A stretch of DNA of 19,977 nucleotides, from positions 1-19,977 of the forward strand of contig JBHBXR010000207.1 of NCBI GenBank assembly GCA_041795785.1, read 5' to 3'. Each line of letters begins with the position of its first letter. Position 1 is the first letter of the stretch. The notes below the pieces were generated by a model. The model was not told the origin of the DNA, made no database searches, and saw only the letters and a program-made list of their open reading frames with translations. This stretch comes from CAJPST01 sp041795785. GTDB lineage: Bacteria; Pseudomonadota; Gammaproteobacteria; Enterobacterales; Pasteurellaceae. Positions 15,110 through 19,977 of the stretch are shown in pieces. A program made the position numbers and the translations under genes.

Positions 15110-15142
15110 ACCGTCGGTATCGACAGCTTCAATACCGACGGT
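15110..15142 (-). repeat. araF-araG intergenic hairpin
   Basis: A perfect 11-bp stem, ACCGTCGGTAT (15110-15120) with ATACCGACGGT (15132-15142), and an 11-base loop. No T run follows it on the - strand, so it is unlikely to be a simple terminator. In binding-protein operons such a structure often protects the upstream mRNA and lets AraF be made in excess over AraG/H. It abuts a perfect 10-bp palindrome, TTAGCGCTAA (15101-15110). Confidence 0.7.
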
Positions 15143-15155
15143 ATTTTATTGATAA

Positions 15156-16169
15156 TTAAAGTCCTTTTTTAGCTAATTCTGCTTTAAAGTTATCGCGTTT
15201 TAGGAAAACCACATCTTTAATCGCAGTGAATTTTTCCGGCTCGACACCGTCTTTCACCCATTTGTACAACATTTCCGTACTACGATAACCGTGTACGTCC
15301 GGGCTTGGTAACAAAGAACCGACAAAACCGGTCGGATTCGGTTTGGACAATTCGTTTACCGCATCCACTCCGTTAATACCGATGGCAATTACGTTTTCAG
15401 CTTTAAAACCCTGCCCTTCCGTCGCACGCACACCGCCAAGTACGGTATTATCGTTCATACCGACGATCAGCCAGTTTTTCACTTTCGGATGTTGCACCAA
15501 CATGGAATTGGCGGCATCTAACGCCCCCGGAATATCGTTACTCTTAGTCGGTGATTTGTAGATTTGTTTTTCCGGGAAGCCGGCTTTAATTAATGCGCTA
15601 ATAGAACCCTCGGTACGTCTGCGTGCCGTATCCAATTCGTCGGCGGTAATCGCCAATACGGCGGTATCTTTTACATCCCAACCGCGACTTTGCATTTCTT
15701 TATACAGTTCTTCGCCTTGACGCTCGCCGATTTCACTGGCTGCCATCATAATCAACGGCACATTGGTCATCGGTTCGCCTGCGGCATTTAAGAATTGGTC
15801 ATCCACGGCAATCACTTTTAAATCGTAAGATCTGGCTTTTGCCATAATGGCAGGACCCAATCTCGGATCCGGCGTACAAATAACAAAGCCTTTAGCGCCG
15901 TTCGCCGCCAAGTTATCAATGGCATTTAAGGTTTTTTCACCGTCCGGCACGGCGATTTTTATAATCTGCACGTTACCGAGATCTTTAGCCGCTTTGTCCG
16001 CAAACGCCCACTCGGTTTGGAACCAAGGCTCTTCCGGTTGTTTGACTAAAAAACCTAATTTAATTGGTTCGGGCGAGCTAGAATATACAGGATTAGAATT
16101 TAATCCAGCTACTGCAAAAATAGACGCCGCAACGAGTGATTTAAGAAAAGTTCTTTTGCTTAATTTCAT
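15156..16169 (-). CDS. araF: L-arabinose-binding periplasmic protein
   Basis: Periplasmic receptor that binds L-arabinose and delivers it to AraH/AraG. The ATG at 16167-16169 (M-K-L-S-K-R-T-F-L-K) follows AAGGGCACAAAA; an upstream in-frame ATG at 16206-16208 is rejected because it lacks homology. The product has 337 residues with a signal peptide to about residue 30. The mature part is very close to E. coli AraF: KLGFLVKQPEEPWFQTEW, KIAVPDGEKTLNAIDNLAA, FVICTPDPRLG, ITADELDTARRRT and GINGVDAVNELSK. The signal peptide has S-K-R-T-F-L-K, similar to a twin-arginine motif but with Lys in place of the first Arg; ordinary Sec export remains likely. It is the first gene of the operon. Confidence 0.97.
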   Translation of the reverse strand: MKLSKRTFLKSLVAASIFAVAGLNSNPVYSSSPEPIKLGFLVKQPEEPWFQTEWAFADKAAKDLGNVQIIKIAVPDGEKTLNAIDNLAANGAKGFVICTPDPRLGPAIMAKARSYDLKVIAVDDQFLNAAGEPMTNVPLIMMAASEIGERQGEELYKEMQSRGWDVKDTAVLAITADELDTARRRTEGSISALIKAGFPEKQIYKSPTKSNDIPGALDAANSMLVQHPKVKNWLIVGMNDNTVLGGVRATEGQGFKAENVIAIGINGVDAVNELSKPNPTGFVGSLLPSPDVHGYRSTEMLYKWVKDGVEPEKFTAIKDVVFLKRDNFKAELAKKGL

Positions 16170-16208
16170 TTTTGTGCCCTTAATTCGTTTAATATTCATA
16201 TTTATCAA

Positions 16209-16222
16209 TGTGATGAATCACA
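16209..16222. promoter_or_regulatory. Inverted repeat TGTGATGAATCACA in the araF leader
   Basis: Perfect 6-base arms around GA, lying 40 bases upstream of the araF start and inside the predicted transcript. The arms look like CRP half-sites but are 2 bp too close (4 instead of 6 between TGTGA and TCACA). It could be an operator for an unidentified repressor or a compressed CRP site. Confidence 0.4.
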
Positions 16223-16251
16223 TCAACAGTTATCTCCGCCGTAACGGCAAA

Positions 16252-16280
16252 AGTATATTAAAACTTATTGAACACAAAAA
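16252..16280 (-). promoter_or_regulatory. Probable araFGH promoter
   Basis: On the - strand TATACT (+ strand 16252-16257) is a good -10; TAATAT (16255-16260) is an overlapping alternative. The -35 position (16275-16280, TTTTTG) is poor, as expected for an activator-dependent promoter. The CRP site centre then falls at about -41.5 to -44.5, the class II position. Start-point assignment is inferred. Confidence 0.55.
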
Positions 16281-16281
16281 A

Positions 16282-16297
16282 TACGATCTGGATCACA
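16282..16297. promoter_or_regulatory. CRP-cAMP binding site
   Basis: TACGATCTGGATCACA matches the 16-base symmetric consensus TGTGATCTAGATCACA at 13 positions by my count, with A/T-rich flanks. Its position just upstream of the araF -10 fits catabolite activation of the arabinose importer. Confidence 0.75.
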
Positions 16298-16308
16298 TTA
16301 TAAATTTA

Positions 16309-16346
16309 TAGCAGAATAATCCATATATTCAGCAAATAAGTTCAGG
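16309..16346 (+). promoter_or_regulatory. Second AraC half-site pair, upstream of araF
   Basis: TAGCAGAATAATCCATA (16309-16325) matches the complement of the E. coli half-site at 13 of 17 bases. CAGCAAATAAGTTCAGG (16330-16346) is a weaker copy, 9 of 17. They are exactly 21 bp apart like the pair before araB, but they read toward glmU, away from araF. The first is convincing; the second is supported mainly by its spacing. Confidence 0.62.
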
Positions 16347-16468
16347 TGAACTGCATAAAAAGAAGTGAAAAACTGTTGTCTCTACGTAGCCCTGATATAC
16401 AGTGAGATTTTTTGTCTAACGGAAAAGAAAGAGATATTGCCGCCTGATTTTATTTGCTCGGATTCTAT

Positions 16469-16474
16469 TATAAA
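16469..16474 (+). promoter_or_regulatory. Probable -10 of the glmU promoter
   Basis: TATAAA within CTATTATAAAATAG, 38 bases before the glmU start. No good -35 is seen at 16-18 bp (GATTTT at 16446-16451 is the nearest). The ribosome binding site AAAGAGAA follows near 16500. Confidence 0.4.
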
Positions 16475-16512
16475 ATAGGTGCAATTTTTTACAGTAAATA
16501 AAGAGAATCCCT

Positions 16513-17877
16513 ATGACAAAACTCAGCGTTGTTATACTTGCCGCCGGCAAAGGCACCCGTATGTATTCCGATCTACCGAAAGTGTTACACCCCATTGCGG
16601 GCAAGCCGATGGTGAAACACGTCATTGATACGGCGAAGCAATTGGAAGCGGAGCAAATCCACTTAATTTACGGACACGGCGCCGATTTACTCAAACAACG
16701 CTTGGCGGACGAACCGGTCAACTGGGTGTTTCAAGCGCAACAATTGGGGACGGGACACGCCATGCAACAGGCGGCGCCGTTTTTCAAAGACGATGAAAAT
16801 ATTCTGATGCTATACGGCGATGCGCCGCTCATCAGTCAGGAAACCTTGCGTAAACTGATCGCCGCCAAACCGGAAAAAGGCATTGCGCTACTGACGGTGA
16901 ACCTAGACAACCCGACGGGGTACGGACGCATTATCCGTGAAAACGGCAATGTCGTCGCCATTGTAGAGCAAAAAGACGCTAATCCCGAACAGCTTAAAAT
17001 CACCGAAGTCAATACCGGCGTGATGGTTTCCGACGGAGCGGGATTTAAACAATGGTTGAGCCGTTTGCAAAATAATAATGCGCAAGGCGAATACTATATG
17101 ACTGATGTCATTGCTTTTGCCAACCAAGACGGTTGCCAAGTATGCGCCGTGCAAGCCGCCGATGTGATGGAAGTGGAAGGCGCTAATAACCGCTTACAAC
17201 TGGCGGCGTTGGAGCGCTATTATCAAAGTAAACAGGCGGAACAATTATTGCTTGCCGGCGTGACGATCATTGATCCGAACCGTTTTGATTTACGCGGCGC
17301 GTTAATCCACGGCAAAGACGTGGAAATTGATGTAAACGTGATTATCGAAGGCAACGTACAACTCGGCGATCGCGTGAGAATCGGCGCAGGTTGTGTGTTG
17401 AAAAATTGTAAAATCGATAATGATGTAGAAATCAGACCTTACTCCGTGATTGAAGACTCCGTTGTGGGTGCAAAAGCAATGATCGGTCCGTTCTCCCGTT
17501 TACGTCCGGGAGCGGAACTGGCGGAAGAAACCCATATCGGTAACTTTGTAGAAATTAAAAAAGCCACTATCGGAAAAGGTTCCAAAGTCAACCACTTGAC
17601 TTATGTAGGTGATGCGGAAATCGGCAGTGACTGTAATATCGGTGCGGGTGTGATCACCTGTAATTATGACGGCGCCAATAAATTCAAAACCACCATCGGT
17701 AACAACGTTTTTGTCGGTTCCGACGTACAGTTGGTCGCTCCTGTCACTCTTGCCGATGATTCCACAATCGGTGCCGGCACCACCGTCACCAAAGACGTTG
17801 CGCAAGGCGAATTGGTTATCAGCCGCATCCCGCAACGCCATATTCAAGGCTGGCAAAGACCGAGTAAGAAGAAGTAA
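16513..17877 (+). CDS. glmU: Bifunctional UDP-N-acetylglucosamine pyrophosphorylase / glucosamine-1-phosphate N-acetyltransferase
   Basis: Makes UDP-GlcNAc from glucosamine 1-phosphate, acetyl-CoA and UTP for peptidoglycan, lipopolysaccharide and PNAG. It has 454 residues (E. coli 456). The N-terminal uridyltransferase begins with L-A-A-G-K-G-T-R-M-Y-S-D-L-P-K (about 10-24), with Y-G-D-A-P-L and E-V-N-T-G-V as substrate sites. The C-terminal acetyltransferase, from about residue 250, is a left-handed beta-helix with many I-G-x-G-x hexapeptides and the segments S-R-L-R-P-G-A and N-Y-D-G-A-N-K. ATG 16513 follows AAAGAGAATCCCT. It is monocistronic here. The neighbouring pga genes use its product, though they run on the other strand. 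Confidence 0.98.
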   Translation: MTKLSVVILAAGKGTRMYSDLPKVLHPIAGKPMVKHVIDTAKQLEAEQIHLIYGHGADLLKQRLADEPVNWVFQAQQLGTGHAMQQAAPFFKDDENILMLYGDAPLISQETLRKLIAAKPEKGIALLTVNLDNPTGYGRIIRENGNVVAIVEQKDANPEQLKITEVNTGVMVSDGAGFKQWLSRLQNNNAQGEYYMTDVIAFANQDGCQVCAVQAADVMEVEGANNRLQLAALERYYQSKQAEQLLLAGVTIIDPNRFDLRGALIHGKDVEIDVNVIIEGNVQLGDRVRIGAGCVLKNCKIDNDVEIRPYSVIEDSVVGAKAMIGPFSRLRPGAELAEETHIGNFVEIKKATIGKGSKVNHLTYVGDAEIGSDCNIGAGVITCNYDGANKFKTTIGNNVFVGSDVQLVAPVTLADDSTIGAGTTVTKDVAQGELVISRIPQRHIQGWQRPSKKK

Positions 17878-17885
17878 TATAAAAA

Positions 17886-17927
17886 GCATAGTAGATAAAT
17901 TTTTAGCAACTATTTTGTCTACTATGC
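17886..17927. repeat. GCATAGT palindrome B, after glmU
   Basis: GCATAGTAGA (17886-17895) pairs with TCTACTATGC (17918-17927); a further G-U pair and three A-T pairs can extend the stem inward. It starts 8 bases after the glmU stop and resembles the palindrome after prmA in both arms. No T run follows directly, so termination is probably left to the next hairpin. Confidence 0.7.
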
Positions 17928-17937
17928 CCAATAAAAA

Positions 17938-17962
17938 CGGTCGGAAAACCGACCGCACTTTT
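17938..17962 (+). terminator. glmU terminator built on an uptake signal
   Basis: CGGTCGG (17938-17944), loop AAAA, CCGACCG (17949-17955), then CACTTTT. The 3' arm and tail contain the uptake core complement ACCGCACTT (17952-17960). Hairpins containing uptake sequences after genes are well known as terminators in Haemophilus. The short T run makes it moderate in strength. Confidence 0.75.
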
Positions 17963-17965
17963 GGG

Positions 17966-17999
17966 TTAAAAACAAAGGAGCAATCGGGTTGCTCCTTTG
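17966..17999 (-). terminator. Intrinsic terminator of the pga operon
   Basis: An 11-bp perfect stem, CAAAGGAGCAA (17973-17983) with TTGCTCCTTTG (17989-17999), and a 5-base loop. Read leftward it is followed by TTTTTAA. It lies 31 bases after the pgaD stop and faces the glmU terminators. Confidence 0.85.
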
Positions 18000-18030
18000 G
18001 ATTACGTTTATTGACAAACATTTGTCGTTG

Positions 18031-18303
18031 TTAGCGTTTATAGGATCTCGCTATAAACGACCATATAATCGTCATAACTAACAAAACGGCAGATCCGATA
18101 AACAATAATGCAACAATCTGATGGAAGAAAAACTGCTCAAGAACAGGTATTGCAAAAATTTTTTGGGCATAGGTGTAAATAGCGTACAAACTATACATCC
18201 ATAACAGCCAAGTAAGCAAAGTGAGAAATACGCTTTTCAAAATTAAACGTAAGGGCAACTCCTTCGCTTTTTTTTGAATGATCATTGATTTCTCTAATCC
18301 CAT
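18031..18303 (-). CDS. pgaD: PgaD/HmsS-like membrane protein of PNAG synthesis
   Basis: Small inner-membrane partner of the PNAG synthase PgaC; in E. coli the PgaC-PgaD complex is the target of c-di-GMP activation. The product has 90 residues with two hydrophobic helices (about 24-46, F-L-T-L-L-T-W-L-L-W-M-Y, and 60-84, F-H-Q-I-V-A-L-L-F-I-G) and basic ends. The first helix with its W-L-L-W-M-Y pattern fits PgaD. E. coli PgaD has 137 residues, so this one lacks a C-terminal cytoplasmic tail; no frameshift was seen. The ATG directly abuts the pgaC stop, with GGGGAG as ribosome binding site inside pgaC. The family call rests partly on context. Confidence 0.8.
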   Translation of the reverse strand: MGLEKSMIIQKKAKELPLRLILKSVFLTLLTWLLWMYSLYAIYTYAQKIFAIPVLEQFFFHQIVALLFIGSAVLLVMTIIWSFIARSYKR

Positions 18304-19539
18304 TTATACTCCCCTGTCAGGACTGGTCCATACCGCCAGCCTTGATTTGTTTCTAAAAATCGCTTTCGGAAGACCGATCACGAGTGTAACCAGATTCAGC
18401 GCCCAATAAACATAGGGATACCAAATACAATACAACGAATAACGAAATAGTCCTTTTTCGTAACGACTGTCTATGTATAGACTAAAAAGATATTGCCAAA
18501 AAAAGCAGAAAAACAACACGGTCATTAACATTCTGAACATCGGAACGTTAAGTCCGCCGTCAGTTAACTCCAAATAAATATCTATACACAGAACGATAAC
18601 TAACGCATAAGCCCAAAATGCCGTAACGAAATACTCGACATACATCGGCCATAAACGGCGGTTTTTAAAACGCCAAATGAGCGGAAAATATTTAATGATG
18701 GTCTCCGCACCGCCTTGCGCCCAGCGCAGACGTTGTTTAAACAAACCTTTGATAGTTTCGGGCATTAATGTCCAACAAAGTGCGCGAGGCTCATAGATCA
18801 CATTATATCCCGAAATTTGTAATTTCCAACTGACATCAATGTCTTCCGTGATCATATTCACACTCCAGCCACCGATTTCTTTCATTGCATCCGCTTTAAA
18901 CAGGCAGCATACACCGGAGACGGTAAAAATCGTTCCCATCAGGCTTTGCGCGCGTTTAATCAAGCCGATGATAGAGCTGAATTCCGATGTTTGTAAACAA
19001 CCGAGAATAGTGCTGCGATTACGCACGCGCGGGTTGCCGGTGACCGCACCGCATTTAGGATCCGATTGCAATGCTTGCACCATATAGTCAACCGCATGAT
19101 AATCCAACACGGCATCTCCGTCGATGCAGCCGACATATTCTCCTTTGGCAATCAACAATCCGTGATTTAATGCACTGGCTTTGCCCGAATTTTCTTGATG
19201 AATAGCCACAATCCGACTGTCTTGTTTAGCCCATCTGTCGATAATCTCACCGGTGTTATCTTTACTGCCGTCATTGATAAAAATCAGTTCATATTTAGGA
19301 TATGTGAGTTTTAACAAATGCGGGATGGCATCATCCAAATTATCCGCCTCGTTATAACAGGGGATCATAATGCTCACCATCGGTACTTCATCCGGATCCA
19401 TAATATGAAAAAAAGGCTCTTTGAACTCGGCTTCTATGAACGCACAATAAGCACTCGCCGCAGTTGACCAATAAATTGCCATCAATGCGGGATAGATAAA
19501 AAGCATGATATTTAATATATCAAACCAAGTTAATGTCAC
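18304..19539 (-). CDS. pgaC: Poly-beta-1,6-N-acetyl-D-glucosamine synthase
   Basis: Processive family 2 glycosyltransferase that polymerises UDP-GlcNAc into the biofilm polysaccharide PNAG and feeds it across the inner membrane. It has 411 residues (E. coli 441). It has an N-terminal membrane helix (about 8-30), a GT2 domain with P-C-Y-N-E-A-D (60-66), N-D-G-S (89-92), D140-G-D142 as the UDP-metal site, T-E-D (231-233) with the catalytic Asp, and Q-R-L-R-W (269-273), then further C-terminal helices. The start is a GTG at 19537-19539, preceded by AGGAATATCGC; the next in-frame ATG would cut into the first helix. It begins 9 bases after the pgaB stop. Confidence 0.95.
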   Translation of the reverse strand: MTLTWFDILNIMLFIYPALMAIYWSTAASAYCAFIEAEFKEPFFHIMDPDEVPMVSIMIPCYNEADNLDDAIPHLLKLTYPKYELIFINDGSKDNTGEIIDRWAKQDSRIVAIHQENSGKASALNHGLLIAKGEYVGCIDGDAVLDYHAVDYMVQALQSDPKCGAVTGNPRVRNRSTILGCLQTSEFSSIIGLIKRAQSLMGTIFTVSGVCCLFKADAMKEIGGWSVNMITEDIDVSWKLQISGYNVIYEPRALCWTLMPETIKGLFKQRLRWAQGGAETIIKYFPLIWRFKNRRLWPMYVEYFVTAFWAYALVIVLCIDIYLELTDGGLNVPMFRMLMTVLFFCFFWQYLFSLYIDSRYEKGLFRYSLYCIWYPYVYWALNLVTLVIGLPKAIFRNKSRLAVWTSPDRGV

Positions 19540-19548
19540 GCGATATTC

Positions 19549-19977
19549 CTATTTTAAGCCGACGTCGGTACTCAATGAAAAGTGCGGTCGGATTTTTTGT
19601 AGTTTTGGTTGATCAAGTACAAAATTGTCCGGACTGTAACCGAAACTATAGATTTTCAGTTTTTGCAGGTTATTCATCCAATTGATCAAAGTATCGTCAG
19701 AAATCATATTCTTAGTTTGCGCATCCGTTGCTTGTAGTTCAAATACCACTTTATTTTCAGGCGCTTTCGCCAATATTTGCGGAGCAATACGATCAACCTC
19801 TTTTGAATTCGGCGTCGTCATAATAACTGTCGTGTCATAATGGCGGACGAGAGATTCAAAATCTGCCGTTAATTGTTTCTCCGTTTGCATAATTTGTGCG
19901 TCGTCAATCGTGCCTGCGGTTTTTAACCGCTGTTTTCCGCCTAACGCATAAGGAGTGACTGCATTAGTCAGTTCTTC
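19549..19977 (-). CDS. pgaB: Poly-beta-1,6-N-acetyl-D-glucosamine N-deacetylase, C-terminal part
   Basis: The - strand frame is open from the window edge to a TAG at 19549-19551, giving 142 codons of a gene that starts outside. The visible part belongs to the C-terminal glycoside-hydrolase-like domain of PgaB, the outer-membrane lipoprotein that partly de-N-acetylates and cleaves PNAG before export. Matches to the family end are V-V-F-E-L-Q-A-T-D, I-N-W-M-N-N-L-Q, F-G-Y-S-P-D-N-F and the final D-Q-P-K-L-Q-K-I-R-P. The ATG at 19890 is internal. The deacetylase domain is not visible. The order pgaB-pgaC-pgaD is as in E. coli. Confidence 0.93.
   Translation of the reverse strand, partial: EELTNAVTPYALGGKQRLKTAGTIDDAQIMQTEKQLTADFESLVRHYDTTVIMTTPNSKEVDRIAPQILAKAPENKVVFELQATDAQTKNMISDDTLINWMNNLQKLKIYSFGYSPDNFVLDQPKLQKIRPHFSLSTDVGLK
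19580..19588 (+). repeat. DNA uptake signal in pgaB
   Basis: Perfect AAGTGCGGT near the 3' end of pgaB, followed by CGGATTTTTT, a good A/T extension. Confidence 0.85.

Larger units (their letters stand above)
16170..16512. other. araF-glmU divergent intergenic region (343 bases)
   Basis: No gene is seen here. From left to right it holds the araF leader, an inverted repeat, the likely araF promoter, a CRP site, an AraC half-site pair, a short inverted repeat GTTCAGGTGAAC (16340-16351), an 8-bp palindrome CTACGTAG (16382-16389) and the probable glmU promoter. The part at 16390-16460 shows nothing I can name. Confidence 0.8.

Noticed and set aside
16209..16222. TGTGATGAATCACA as a standard CRP site or FNR box
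   Set aside because: The spacing between TGTGA and TCACA is 4, not 6, and FNR needs TTGAT-N4-ATCAA. It is kept only as an unassigned inverted repeat.
16372..16403. ACTGT...ACAGT hairpin before glmU followed by T-rich sequence, as a riboswitch or terminator
   Set aside because: The stem is only 5 bp with a loop of over 20 bases, and it lies upstream of the probable glmU promoter.
17500..18021. 173-codon open frame on the - strand opposite glmU
   Set aside because: It is antisense to the beta-helix domain of glmU, whose repeats create long open antisense frames; it also runs through the terminators.
1..19977. CRISPR array, tRNA, rRNA, insertion sequence or prophage genes
   Set aside because: No regularly spaced repeats, no tRNA-like cloverleaf, no transposase or integrase frames, and no long direct repeats were seen.

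Overview
The window reads as chromosome of a gamma-proteobacterium of the family Pasteurellaceae. Its proteins resemble Haemophilus and E. coli orthologues. The sequence also carries eleven perfect copies of the 9-base DNA uptake core AAGTGCGGT or its complement, which is the Haemophilus influenzae-type uptake signal. The arabinose genes point to a plant-sugar-using member such as the Basfia / 'Mannheimia' succiniciproducens or Actinobacillus succinogenes group. That genus-level guess is inference.

Region 1 (1-8420, all + strand) is a housekeeping block. It holds menB (3' part), a HEPN/MNT toxin-antitoxin-like pair, menC, aroQ, accB, accC, yhdT, panF, a small RBBP9/YdeN-type serine hydrolase and prmA. 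The order aroQ-accB-accC-yhdT-panF-prmA is the one known from E. coli and Haemophilus. Two additions stand out. The HEPN/MNT pair lies between menB and menC and overlaps menC, and the hydrolase lies between panF and prmA. The dusB-fis genes expected after prmA are missing; a bidirectional hairpin terminator ends the block.

Region 2 (8456-16346, all - strand) is an L-arabinose uptake and catabolism locus, transcribed right to left as araF-araG-araH-araC-araB-araA. Arabinose binds periplasmic AraF, enters through AraG/AraH, and is converted by AraA and AraB to L-ribulose 5-phosphate; no araD epimerase is present. AraC lies inside the operon rather than divergent from araB. The araC-araB gap closely copies the E. 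coli pBAD layout: two AraC half-sites about 21 bp apart, then a -35 like CTGACG, an 18-bp spacer and a -10. Upstream of araF there is a good CRP site and a second AraC half-site pair, reading in the opposite direction. The sugar kinase looks like a subfamily different from E. coli AraB.

Region 3 (16513-17962, +) is glmU, which makes UDP-GlcNAc, followed by a palindrome related to the one after prmA and by a terminator built on an uptake sequence. Region 4 (17966-19977, -) is the 3' end of a pgaBCD operon for poly-beta-1,6-GlcNAc biofilm polysaccharide, whose substrate is the GlmU product. It ends in a strong intrinsic terminator facing the glmU terminators. No tRNA, rRNA, insertion sequence, prophage gene or CRISPR array was seen.
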